A DNA stretch of 64,000 nt, from NCBI GenBank assembly GCA_029990175.1, contig JARKIP010000064.1, positions 15,084,001-15,148,000 of the forward strand, in the 5' to 3' direction. This document shows positions 34,673 through 46,069 of this stretch, piece after piece. This DNA comes from Petunia secreta (taxonomy: Eukaryota > Streptophyta > Magnoliopsida > Solanales > Solanaceae). The notes beneath the pieces are model-generated. The model was not told the origin of the DNA, did not search any database, and saw only the letters and a list, made by a program, of their open reading frames with translations. The position numbers were made by a program, and so were the translations under genes. The stretch's first letter is position 1. Every line of letters starts with the position of its first letter.

Positions 34673-35165
34673 GGTGTGTGCTTATGCTATGTGCTAGGTA
34701 TATCATTACCTATGTGGTATGCGAGATATATCATCGCCATGCTGTGTGTTAATTATATTATTGCTTATGCCATAGTATCAATATAATATTGTATATGCTG
34801 CCTATATTATGTATCTTTATATTATTGACCATGTTATGTATTCACGTATTATTGCTTGTGTTGTTGTATAATTATATTATCGTATGTAATGTTTATGGGT
34901 TACTGTAAAGGTGTGGATTGTACTTCCGTTATCTGCTTATGCATTATTAAAGACTTGTCCCGAAAGGGTAATTTAGCGGGCATGTCGATGATCTTACTGG
35001 GCTTTGGCTCATAACTTACTGTTTAAATGTGCAGATCCTTCTACTAGTCAGACAGCTGGACTTATCTGATCCGTTCGAGGCTGTGACTATTTTTGCTTGA
35101 GGTGAGCCAACCGCATGGTTCGCGGTGGCATACCGTCTGATCCACCTTAGTGTTTAGACGCTTCC

Positions 35166-35168
<3 letters not shown>

Positions 35169-35246
<78 letters not shown>
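35169..35246. repeat. (AT)39 microsatellite
   Basis: An uninterrupted 78-base AT run within the solo LTR. The Tyr-Ile ORFs on both strands here are artefacts of it. It is likely to vary in length between individuals. Confidence 0.95.
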
Positions 35247-35248
<2 letters not shown>

Positions 35249-36209
35249 GATGTCAGAATTCGTAGATGCTCTATTGACACTGTATTTCGGGTGGATGTCT
35301 ACACCTATATTTTATTGAAATATTTCTATCTAAATTATCATTATGAGTCAGTTTAATTATTCGATGTAACACTTAGGTGCCATCACGGCCCCGAAAATTG
35401 GGTCGTGACATACCCGAAAACCACCATAACCCACCCCCAAATTCAAAAATAAAACACATCCTACCCTCCTAAACACTACATATAACAACAAATTCAAGGT
35501 AAATTCTTAGTTTTAGTGTTATGTTAATTATTTTCTAAAACTTAAACCCTAACTTTTTAACTCAATTTTTTTGTAGTTCTTAAGCATATAACTAGTGGGG
35601 AATCATAATTAAGTGCTATTGGAGTACAAATCAACCTTGAGGTAAGTTTTTTGATTTTTTTATATAATCTGAATTTAATTATTTTTTTAAATTTCGGCCT
35701 ATAATGTTGCACAAGTAGTTAATTATTAGTGAATTTGTTTATTGTAGTTATTGTTGATGTCGAAGAACTTGTTTGATGTTGTTAGCTCTTTTAAAGTTAG
35801 GTTTGTGTTGTTTGGGATTGTTGTAGTTGTTGGGGATTGTTGGAATTGTTTGGTAGTGGTGTTTGGAATGTGTTGTTGCTTTGGTATTGTTAAAAAGATG
35901 AACATGTTATGCCTAAAATGAATAAGTTTTTGTTGGTTTGAATTGCTTTGATAATAGTAATTAATAGGGTGTTATAAGGAAATATTGTTTGTTTGGGGCA
36001 TTTCATCAAACAAGTTGCGAGCATTAACAAACTCGACCACATTAATCTTGTTATAGTGATTACAAAAAAGTGGCAAGCTAAGATAAAAAATTTATTGCGT
36101 TAGGCAAAGCATGACATAAAACTTTATAATTTAGTAATTAAAAATTGATAATCTTATATTTAAAAAAATCATACATATTGTTTCTCAATCTTGCAATGTT
36201 TGTGTAGAT

Positions 36210-39200
36210 ATGGACATTAATCGACGTCGTTTGTGGATGGATAATAGAAATTTTCCCGAGCGGCGGGGGTTGAGGCCTTCGTTTGTAGCGGGTGTTATGG
36301 AATTTCTTGATAAAGTCCGCACAACAGACGATTATTTAAGGCATGGCAAAATTAAGTGTCCATGTGAAAAATGCAAATGCGTAAAGACACAAGATTTGGA
36401 GAATGTAGAGGTACATCTTTATAAGAAGGGGTTTATGCCAAATTACTATGTTTGGTATAATCATGGAGAGCTGTGGGATTTGCAGGAGCACCTTCAAAAT
36501 CTAGAAAATATTCATGGCGGTAGGAGTTCTCCGGTTGTGGAACCAGACCTTAATAATTATAGAATGGAGGATATGATACATGATGCTTTTGGGATGTGCC
36601 CGGATAATGATCCCCTGCAGCCGGATACATCACAGCCAAACATTGAGCACATTCCCAATACTGAGGCAAATCAATTCTATAAATGGTTGGAGAAAGCAAG
36701 TCGTCCATTGTATGAGGGCTTGGTGCATTCCCAGTTGTCGGTTGCTGTTAGATTGCTAAGTATCAAATCAGATTTTAGTATTTCTCAAGCTGCCATGGAT
36801 TCCATCATTGGCCTTATGAATGAACTCAATCCGACTAAGATGGTCTTACCAACTAATTATTACTACACTAAGAAGTTGGTTTCCTCGTTAGGCCTTTCTG
36901 CCGAGAAGATTCATTGTTGTGTTAATGGTTGCATGTTGTATTATAAGGATGATGCAGACCTCGTGACATGTAGATTTTGTGAGGAGCCTCGATACAAGCC
37001 TGAGCAAAATCCTAAAAAGAAGCCGAAGCCTGTTAAGTCGATGCATTACTTGCCCCTTATACCCAGGTTAAAGAGGTTGTATGCTTCGATGAGTTCTGCT
37101 CCTCACATGAGATGGCATCATGATCGTACCAAGCAGCCGGGTATTCTTTCCCATCCGTCTGATGGTGAGGCATGGAAACACTTTGATCAAGTGTATCCGG
37201 CATTTGCTAGTGAGCCAAAGAATGTAAGGTTGGGTCTATGTTCTGATGGGTTCACCCCTTTTGATGTCTCCTCTACGCCCTATTCTTGTTGGCCCGTATT
37301 TGTCACTCCTTACAACCTGCCTCCCGGAATGTGCATGACCAGTCCTTATCTGTTTTTGAATTGTATAATACCAGGGCCACACAACTAGAAAGCCTCTATT
37401 GATGTATATTTGCAGCCTTTGCTTGATGAGTTGCAAATACTTTGGCATGAAGGAGTTGAAACCTATGATATATCAACGAAACAGAACTTCCAAATGCGTG
37501 CTTCTTTGATGTGGACTATAAATGACTTTCCAGCTTATAGGATGTTGTCTGGGTGGTCCACTGCAGGTAAGCTCTCTTGCCCTTACTGTATGGAAGATAC
37601 AAAATCCTTCACTTTGAAATATGAAGGTAAATGGACATGGTTCGACTGTTGCCGTCGATTCTTGCCAATGGAACATCCTTTTAGGAATAACACCAGTGCA
37701 TTTATGAAGAATCAGGTTGATTTTGAGGGGCCTCCTCGAAGGTCATCAGGCATAGAGATATGTGATAGGGTTAAGGAGCTTCCTAAGGTAACTTAAGAAC
37801 TGCCATCTAAAGCACCTGGTTATGGGGTTGAACATAATTGGACTAAACAGAGCATTTTCTGGGAGTTGCCTTACTGGAAGGATAATCTTCTTCGCCATAA
37901 TCTGGATCCAATGCATATTGAGAAGAATTTTTTCGAGGCTATCCTTAATACTGTGATGGATGTCCGGAACAAGACAAAGGACAACTTGAAGGCACGGTTG
38001 GACCTACAGCTATTATGTAGGCGACCTGAGTTACAGGTAATCCACGAAGGCAACAACATTTTCCTGCCAAAGGCTTGTTATACATTCGATGAGGATGAGA
38101 GAAGAATGATTTTTGAGTGGGTGAGTAATTTGAGGATGCCTGATGGATATGCGTCAAACCTAGAAAGGTGTGTTGATATGACTTGCGGAAAGCTGCATCA
38201 CATGAAAAGCCACGACTGTCACATATTCATGGAAAACTTGCTCCCAATTGCATTCAATGGCTTGCCTGATAAAGTTTTGAAACCACTAACAGAGACGAGC
38301 CTATTTTTTAAAGAGCTTTGCAGTAAGACGTTGAAAGAAGAGAATCTTAACTTGTTGGAACAGAACTTTCCTGTAGTCGCCACTAAGCTGACAAAGATCT
38401 TTCCCCCCGGGTTCTTTAATGTGATGGAGCATCTTCCGATTCACCTCGCTGAAGAGGCTCGGCTAGGAGGCCCGGTGCACTGCAGATGGATGTACCCTTT
38501 CGAGAGGTAAGCTTCCATATCTTTGCCAGTAACTTTTATTTTTTTAATAAAGCCAACGTAATTCCACTAACACAATAATTATACCAGTTCAATGAACGGG
38601 ACAGGAAGGTAGCTACAACACATGTGCTGTTGAATTGTCCCGAGGTCACGCCTTATTACAAGTATGTTTTATTTTAACGGTACCAGCCTAATATTCGCCT
38701 TTCATAAGTATTCTATCTAATGTGAAATTTCTTCGGCTCATAATGTAGTCACTTTGTTGCTGAATTTGGTGATGCGGCAGTTTACGAAAATTTTACAAAT
38801 TGGTTTACTGAATTTGTAAGTGTTTAACAAACTCTTAAATTTTCCTTATATTTAGATAAAATTATTTATTTACACAACTTCGTTGAATTTTTATATAGGT
38901 GAACAATCCGGTGAATGACATCAACTTTGATTTTTTGCGACATATATGCCATGGCCCATATTATAAATACAAAAGGATGAATACGTACTTCATAAATGGG
39001 TACAAGTTTCATACAAAGCAGCGGTCGGAGGGTAAGAAAACATACAACTCTGGTGTGTCCGTGAAAGTAGGAACTGGTGACCAGGGGGGCTACTTTGAGT
39101 ACTACGGTGTGATTGAGGAGATGTTAGAGGTACAATATAGTGTCAGTTGGCCTCATAAAAGATTGGTTCTTTTCCGGTGCAAGTGGTTTGATCCCAGTAA

Positions 39201-39678
39201 CTGAGGTACGAGGGTAGACCCGTCTTCTATGTTAGTTGAGGTTAATCACAGAAAGTCATACGGACACTATGATCCTTTCATCATTGCACAGAAAGTAAAG
39301 TAAGTGTGGTTTGTTCCTTACCCTCGGACAAATAACACAGCAAAATCAAAGGCCAAAGCCCATCGGTGGGCAGTTCTAAAAGGAAAACCGGTGGGATTAG
39401 TTGAAGTACCTGATATGTTAGATGTTGCATACCAGAACTAGGTCTCAACCGTTTCATTGATAGCGGACAATGAACTAGCCGACCAGTTGCAACATATTGA
39501 TGGCATATATGAGCAGTTAGATGCATATGTAGGTAGTCGAGGAAAAAACCCGGCTAATTTTGGAGAAGGAACTTCAAGGGAAAATGAGGATGATGAATAT
39601 ACAGATGGTGACGAGCCAACCGAGGAAGAATTTAACGATGAGGATGAGGAAGAAGAATTGACTGATGATGATGATTGA
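36210..39678 (+). pseudogene. CACTA TNP2-like transposase (Transpos_assoc, Transposase_21, DUF4218, DUF4216)
   Basis: From ATG 36210: the N-terminal transposase-associated domain (RLWMDNRNFPERRGLRPSFV, KIKCPCEKCKC, HLYKKGFMPNYYVWYNHGE), then Transposase_21 (YKWLEKASRPLYEG, HCCVNGCMLYYKDD, MRWHHD, PYNLPPGMCM), interrupted by TAG 37386-37388 and TAA 37794-37796. Then NLDPMHIEKNFFEAILNTVM and DUF4218 (LPIHLAEEARLGGPVHCRWM). Splice borders after 38506, then exons 38588-38661, 38749-38815 and from 38899, where DUF4216 follows (SVSWPHKRLVLFRCKWFDPS, a TGA, then MLVEVNHRKSYGHYDPFIIA) and an acidic tail to 39678. The protein would cut the element ends in the nucleus. At least five in-frame stops make this a pseudogene. 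Exon borders past 38506 are tentative. Confidence 0.87.
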
Positions 39679-39946
39679 CCTTATTTGTACTTTGATGTTT
39701 AGTTTTTTTAATTTGCTAGTTTAATGTACGTATAAACATAAGAAGATATATGTATTCTTATTTTGTGCAAGGAATGTTTTTATTTAATTGATGCCTCATA
39801 GTGGTAAAATTGCTCAAATTATATAACATTACTATCATTAAAATACAAAAACACTAAGTAATTAATTACTCCAAATGACAACGACAAGCTACTATGTTAC
39901 GTATTTACTTTTTCTTTCCTAAAGTAATGTGAATGTTTCAACAGGT

Positions 39947-41695
39947 ATGAAGAAATTTTGTAGAAGAAAGAACGGAAATAAAAAGGCAGGCGAGACATCA
40001 TCTGAGCCGGCCGATGACACTCCTACTTCTCAGGTGCCGCATTCGCTTTCTACAGGAGCCCCTGCAGGATATGATCCAGATTTTTTCAGGCCTCCTAGCA
40101 TGTCTCAGTTGCATCCTGGTTGGCGGCATGACTTCAGTAGTTATGACATGACTGAGACCCAGGCCGTTCCCACACAGGGCGATCCCCCACAGGGCGATCC
40201 CATACAGTCCTCTGCTAGAACTACTCCGTCTGGGTCAACTCAGCCGCCTTCAGACCTATCTAGCTCTACCGGCCCATCGGTCCAGCAAGAGATCATGTAC
40301 TATGAACTGAGATCGCCCTATTACATCGGTGAGCCTGGCACATGGGAAGGAGGGCGGTTGATAATTTATCCCGAGGGGGATAACAGGTAAGTATCTTATT
40401 TTTGAAGTTCTTATCTATTTAGTAATTAGTTAACGTTTAATTGTTAGTATTTCTATTAACGCTTCTGATTTTTATGTAGCTTTTGCCCCAACACTGATGC
40501 TACTCCGATACTGACGAGATGCATGAGATCTCAATGGAAAGAATCGTGTCCATCCTGGGGCGCTGTGCCCCCTCAAGTAAAGCAGCGGATAATGCAGGCT
40601 TTTGAGGTGATAAATATGCATCAGGTTTATTACTAATTGCATTTTTTCTAATAATTATGTTTAAATAAAATATTTTGATGAATATTCCAGGCTGAGTGTA
40701 AGTGGCATCCGGCTCTGGATTATAAAGTCCGTTCCAACTTTCCAAAAAAATGCGGTGAGTTATTCAAGAACGCAATGTATGTTGCGCGTAAAAAAGGAAA
40801 AATGCCCGGCTTCCTCTATGATCATCAATGGAGAGAGCTGCAGCAATATTGGGAGACTCCCGAATTCTTGAAGAAGAGCGAACAAGGGAAGAAAGCGCGA
40901 GCATCAAGTAAGGGTGGATCGCTCTATACCGGTGGCTCAGTTAGCGCTGCGATGTAGAAGATGCGATTGGTAAAGTAATTTAATTTATATGAATTACTAT
41001 AATCGTTTATTTTTTATCTAACTTGTTCTCTTCTTTAACTTGTAGGAAAAGAAAGAAAATCGGACAATTCCAATCCCTGAAATGCACAAGATCCGATATA
41101 TCAAGAGTGATAAAAAGGGCGGAGAAGTCTGGGTCGAGCCCCGCACAAAAGAGGCCTGGGTAAGTCATTAAATTCAAACTTTTTTCGCGCCAATCCTTCA
41201 ACGTTTATACTTCATATTTGTACCGTTGATATATTTCTGTTTTTCAGGAAAGAGCTACAAAGGCCGTTGAAGATGGACCTCGACTCAACAATCTGAATGC
41301 AGAAGCAGTACCCCAGCACCCCTAACGCTCGAGCAAGAAACCAATTTATGGTTGGAGGTTAATGGAGGGGTGAAGAAGGGGTCCGCATATGGCCTTGCAA
41401 CACTCTATTCATCTGGCAAGCATCAATCGAACTATTTGGGCTCGTGTGCTACTGCTCCTTCAAGCTCTGCTGATCCTGGGGAAATGGCTTGGTGAAAGAG
41501 GAGATCGCAGAGCTGAAGAGATAAAATGAAGCTATGCGCTTAGCAAATGAGGCTCATCAAAGAGAAATGCATGAAATGATGCAAAAGCTCCTTAAGCGCA
41601 AAAAAAAAAAAAAATCCAAAAGAAAGCGAAAGAGCAAACGTCGACACAGTTCATCGTCTGAGTCTGATGCCGAGTCTAGTTCGGGTTCTAGCTAG
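39947..41695 (+). pseudogene. CACTA second gene, Transposase_24 (Ptta/En/Spm) family, DNA-binding accessory protein
   Basis: Probable exons 39947-40386, 40480-40606, 40691-40969, 41046-41159, 41248-41695. The first is Ser/Pro/Gln-rich (two GDPPQGDP-like repeats). Later ones carry the Transposase_24 pattern: MRSQWKESCPSWGAV, ECKWHPALDYKVRSNFPKKC, KKGKMPGFLYDHQWRELQQY, GSLYTGGSVSAAM, KENRTIPIPEMHKIRYIKSD. The last exon ends in a coiled coil (NEAMRLANEAHQREMHEMMQ) and a Lys/Arg-Ser tail to TAG 41693-41695. Breaks: TAG at 40955-40957 (His expected), a frame change near 41320, TAA near 41526. By position and type it would be the TNPA-like partner that binds the subterminal repeats. Confidence 0.8.
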
Positions 41696-41904
41696 TAGTA
41701 GTGATAGTTGAACCATAAACTGTTTGTTAAGTTTATTTGATAATTGTAACACTATTACTGATGTTGAAAGACTTGTTTCTATTGTTTGGCTTTGTTAGTC
41801 TTGTTGAATATCGTTTATGAATGTGTTTTGGCTGGTTTTGCTGCGTGTTGCTGAATTTACAGGTGGTGTAGGGCTAATTGCAGATTTTATGTTGCAGGTT
41901 TTTA

Positions 41905-42232
41905 CAGATTTTCGACCGATTTTCGGTCGAAAAGTTGGTCAAAACATTTTACCAACCTTTCGAGTCGGTCGAAAGGTCCTTCGACCGAAAGTCGGTCAAA
42001 AGGCCTTCGACCGAAAGTCGGTCCAACGGTCGACCGGCTTTCGACCGACTTTCGGTCGAAGAACTCGTCACTTTAAAAAAATGTTCCATGTTCTTCGACC
42101 GAAAGTCGATCGAAAGCCGGTCGACCTTTCGACCGACTTTCGGTCGAAGGCCTATTTCGACCCAAATTTATTCGACCACCTCAATCGGTTCGACCGATTT
42201 GATGGTCGAAAATGCCGGTTATTTTAGTAATG
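41905..42232. repeat. Right subterminal and terminal repeats of the CACTA element
   Basis: About ten TTCGACCG/CGGTCGAA half-sites lie in direct and inverted orientation, ending in the TIR at 42200-42232. They mirror the left end but are denser. The plus-strand ORFs here only translate the repeats. Confidence 0.88.
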
Positions 42233-42490
42233 TACTACTATCAAACAGCTGTTTTCTTAATGGATATACCTAAATCTTGAATGACAGATAACAAGGTCCA
42301 GAGGTACTGATTAAATAGTGTGTTAATTGATATTGATATAATCCTTGACCTTTTCTAGCGGCTTAATTAACCTAAGACTTAATCGTGCCTTAAATAAACG
42401 AGAGAATATATATATAGATAAACAAAAGTTTTCCTAGCAGGGAGGATCTACCTCTTATATTGCGGTTCTGAGAACCCATAATCTCTCCAC

Positions 42491-42578
42491 GATACTAGGT
42501 ATATTGTGTACATATTTTATAAAAGATGTCTAACGATACTAGGTATATTGTGTACATATTTTATAAAAGATGTCTAAT
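42491..42578. repeat. 44-bp tandem duplication
   Basis: Two nearly identical copies (42491-42534, 42535-42578) beginning GATACTAGGTATATTGTGTA. Only the last base differs, so the duplication is recent. Confidence 0.93.
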
Positions 42579-43478
42579 ATGATGTTTGGAAACTCATACT
42601 ATAAAAGTTTAAATGGTTCACTTGGTCAAGCAGTAGTTCACTTACACATAAAAATATAGATCAATCCTTATTTGAATGTCCTTTGATATTTTTATCCTTA
42701 ATATTTCATTATATAAAATGATAATAACCTATATAAACAAAAAATATTTTGACAAAGGTTGTTCATTGATCATCTCCGCTCCTAAAGGTGGTAAACTCAT
42801 ACTCTTGAAATCCTAGAGTTTCATTCGCTCCCTAAAGAACCTATATACCCAGTTATCTTGACTCCTGCTAAGAAGCTAAGTATATAGGATTTGTCTACGA
42901 AGATACTGGAGTTTCCTAACTCCAATAATTCAAAAGATACATCACCCCCATATAAGGTTTTGAAATTGCGTCATAGTTTTCGTCTAATAATTTTATTCAC
43001 AAATCTGCCAACTTGTTTGTATTTCACAAATTAAGAAAATGCTTTGTATTTTATTAGGCATGTATGTATGGAGTAGCCAGACTCCAGAGAGATTGCTTAC
43101 TGATGTAGCATTGGAAAGTAGGAAGTAGATAGGAGAAATTATGGTCCATTAAATTGTTGCTAATATACTAGTATATATTTATTGGCAACATCATGTCTGA
43201 AATTTTTAATAAGTAGACGTAAGTATGAAGGTAATAGGTTATATGTTTAGTATATATATGATCTGCTGGTACATTATTTTTAAGTGCAAGTTGACATTAG
43301 TTTGAGCTTTTCTTTGCGCAAATCTTGATCCATTCTAATGATAAGTCTGTACCTAATGATTGGATGACCAAATCTTGAACTGTGTTCTTTGTAATGGTAC
43401 TGCATAATCAGTTTGTGGTTGCATGAATAAGATGTCAAGCCTTCCTGGCTTCTATCATACTCCTTTTTTTTTTTATAT

Positions 43479-43499
43479 AAACACACACACACACACACA
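43479..43499. repeat. CA/TG microsatellite
   Basis: About ten AC dinucleotides, next to a T-run. Confidence 0.9.
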
Positions 43500-43919
43500 G
43501 TGTTTGACTTGGATTATAGACGTCTACGTCAAAAAATATTAAGAACAAATAATTTGACTAATAAGTTTTGCACCTATTATGGAATGCAGGCTATAGAACT
43601 AAAACATCATACTTGACGTTTCGAGATTAGTAACAAGACGAAATATGCATGGATTAACGTCGCGTTATGCTAGTGAAAGACTAGCAATTCTCCCAACTTA
43701 TTGATTACTTCAATTTCATCGATATATTTCCAAGATACTCATATGACTCATTTTTATACTAGCAACCATGTACACTCGATGCACATTTATTGCACGCATA
43801 AAAGCAATAGAAACGGTTTATAAAGGAAATAAATTTCCTTCTTACACATGTGAAGGGGAAAAAAAAAACAACAAAAATTCATATAACTTGACTAGCAATT
43901 TGATTGAGAAGGGGCGGCG

Positions 43920-44330
43920 ATGATTTGGTAAAAATTTGACCCGTGGTCAGTTTGCACTGCACTAAATGAGAACTAGCTATATTGTCTGAAAACTTTTAGA
44001 ACAATAGCCATATTTAAGAAACACAAACAAATATAGAAAATTTTCGTATGATTTTGAATTGGGGAGTGTTAAATATATAAGTCTCGGAAAATTTTAGTTC
44101 AAAAGTCCCAATAAAAAGGACTTCAAATACGAAGCTTCACAAAAAAATTCTGGAACTTTGAGCTAAACTTCAGGAAAATTTCCTTTCCCGGAGTTTAGTT
44201 CAAATTCTCTGAATTTTTTTTTTCTATGGCTAGACTTAAAAAAATCCGTATTATTAAAATATGACTATTTTTTAAACATTTGTAACTATTGGTTATTTCT
44301 CTTTAAGTTGTTAAAAAACGGGCGAAGTGC
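43920..44330. repeat. Dispersed repeat, copy 1 (pairs with 45240-45670)
   Basis: It shares the order GGTAAAAATTTGAC, CAGTTT...CTAAATGAGAA, AAAACTTTTAGAA, CATATTTAAGA, GAACTAAA, and GGTTATTTCTCTTTAAG with the stretch 45240-45670, the same orientation and diverged. The family is not recognised; there are no clear ends. Confidence 0.6.
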
Positions 44331-44399
44331 ACCAAAGGTCACTTTAGGCAGTGGTCTTTGATTTGATGCCACTTATTTTATTAGATGCCACCTTTTGGA

Positions 44400-44645
44400 A
44401 CTTCAACTCTTTTGGGTTGAACTTCACACAAGTTCAGCCCACAAGGATTGAAGCTCAACTTTAGCCCACCACAAGGATTGAAGTTCAACTTCAGCCCACA
44501 AGGGTTGAAGTTTACGTATCTATACATAAAAGTTTAGCCCTTATAGATTGAAGTTGAAACTTCATAATTTAGGCATGAAGTTCAACCCACAAGGTTTCAA
44601 CCCACAAGGTTTGAACTTTAGCCCACAAAGATTGAAGTTCCAAAA
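44400..44645. repeat. Degenerate short tandem repeats (AGCCCACAAGGATTGAAGTT)
   Basis: At least six copies of a unit like AGCCCACAAGGATTGAAGTT occur between 44400 and 44645, some split by spacers. No coding sense is seen. Confidence 0.75.
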
Positions 44646-45239
44646 AGTGGCCTCTTTTGTAAGACCAATAAAAAAAGTGGCTTCAAACTAAATACCAGTG
44701 ACAAAAGTGACATGTGAGTGAAAATTTTACTTCAAAAACTGACGGAGGTCTTTAGCATAAATATGACACAATAAGCAACAGTTTACTTTTTTGTCTGCGC
44801 TTACAGGATTTTGCAAAAATATTCCAGTTAAGTTTAATAAAAAAATCCTTGACGAAAATACCCCTGTCAATCTCTTGACACGAGCCAATATTTGTCCTTT
44901 GACCACTCTCTATTTGCCAATACTTGTCCCTGAAGTTTTGGAAAGAGGCAATACTTGTCAGCACTTGGTAGTATGTGTTGACAAGCTCTTCCAATATCTT
45001 TCTTCATTCTCCCCATATAACTCAAAGTATTGGCAAGAAAATACTTACCCTTGACCTTTTATCTAAAAGCCAAACTTACAAATTTGTATCTTGAAGTCTT
45101 GGCCCCATGCCAACATAAAGATATTTTGCTAAAATATTGTTAAATAAGGACAAACTCGCAAAAACATTCCTTATAGAGGCCATGCGGTGAAAATTTTTGT
45201 CATAAAAATTACTCGATGATTTGGGCTTTTCTTTAGTGA

Positions 45240-45670
45240 ATGACCTTAGTAAAAATTTGACCGTGTAGCCAGTTTATAGCATGCTAAATGAGAAACAGCC
45301 AGCATTTATAAAACTTTTAGAAAAATAGTCACATTTAAGACACAAAAAAATTCAGAAAAATTTTCAGGGACTTTGAACTAAAATTATTCAAAATTCCAGA
45401 AAAATTTCTAGGGGAATGCCCAATGTGAAGCTCAAGGAAATTTTCCCGAGACTTTAAAAACTTTAGCTCAAAAATTTAAGAAAAATCCCTGGGACCGCAT
45501 AGATGAAGCTCCAGGAAAATTTTCTGGGATTCAATTCAAATTCTCATAATTTTTTATTTAGGTAGTCTTCAAACAAATGTGTGTTTTTGAAATATGGGTA
45601 CTTTTCTAAAACATTATAATTGTTAACTATTTTTCTTTGAGCGGTTCAATAACTGGCTAGTCACCAAAAT
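45240..45670. repeat. Dispersed repeat, copy 2 (pairs with 43920-44330)
   Basis: A diverged direct copy of the earlier stretch. The segment between the copies (44331-45239) holds the AGCCCACAAGG repeats and unrecognised sequence. Confidence 0.6.
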
Positions 45671-46069
45671 AGATCATTTCACATAGTCCGGTAGAAAATT
45701 TGACAATTTCCTTGTAAAAACGACTATATGCTAGTATGAATTTTACATCGAATTTTTTTTGCCCAATCTCATCCTAACAAGTAACAACTAGATGATATTT
45801 GACTTCAACTAATAACACAATGCAAATCTGGACCATTTCACAGATTTCACACCAAATTTTACTATTAACACTAACAAACAACACCAACTAGTTTAGTTCT
45901 CACTTAACGGTCAACTATAAAACACAACAATCAAACGACGCCGTAAAAACTTCCTAAATCCATAAGCTCAGTCATTTCACTATCTCAAGGGCAATTTCGA
46001 GATTAACTTAATTCTCCTGCTACAAGCAATGCTCAATATACTGACTATAATATTTATTGTATTCTCTCT

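Larger units (their letters stand above)
33065..35415. mobile_element. Solo LTR (2,341 bp, Tekay/Del-like) inside the CACTA element
   Basis: It starts TGTAACGACCCC (33070), ends TTGGGTCGTGACA (35410), and is flanked by a perfect 5-bp duplication TACCC (33065-33069, 35411-35415). There is no internal coding region and no second LTR, so LTR-LTR recombination left a solo copy. LTRs of this size and these ends belong in my recollection to chromovirus (Tekay/Del) elements of Solanaceae. It contains a four-unit tandem repeat and a long AT microsatellite. Confidence 0.85.
32826..42235 (+). mobile_element. En/Spm (CACTA) DNA transposon, 9.4 kb including a nested solo LTR
   Basis: The terminal inverted repeats are CACTACTAAAATAATCGGCA (from 32829) and, at the right end, the complement of CATTACTAAAATAACCGGCA (ending 42232), flanked by the 3-bp duplication TAC (32826-32828, 42233-42235). 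Subterminal arrays of TTCGACCG...CGGTCGAA palindromes fill both ends. Inside are a TNP2-like transposase (36210-39678) and a second, Transposase_24-like gene (39947-41695). Without the nested LTR the element is about 7.06 kb. The right terminus reads CATTA instead of CACTA. Stops in both genes indicate a non-autonomous relic. Confidence 0.93.
42236..43900. other. Intergenic DNA downstream of the CACTA element
   Basis: Apart from a 44-bp tandem duplication (42491-42578) and a CA microsatellite (43479-43499) nothing is recognised. Confidence 0.5.

Noticed and set aside
35062..35356. ORFs with long Tyr-Ile repeats on both strands
   Set aside because: They are translations of the (AT)39 microsatellite.
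41817..42273. Two plus-strand ORFs rich in Arg/Phe/Asp at the right CACTA end
   Set aside because: They read through the palindromic subterminal repeats and have no independent coding signal.
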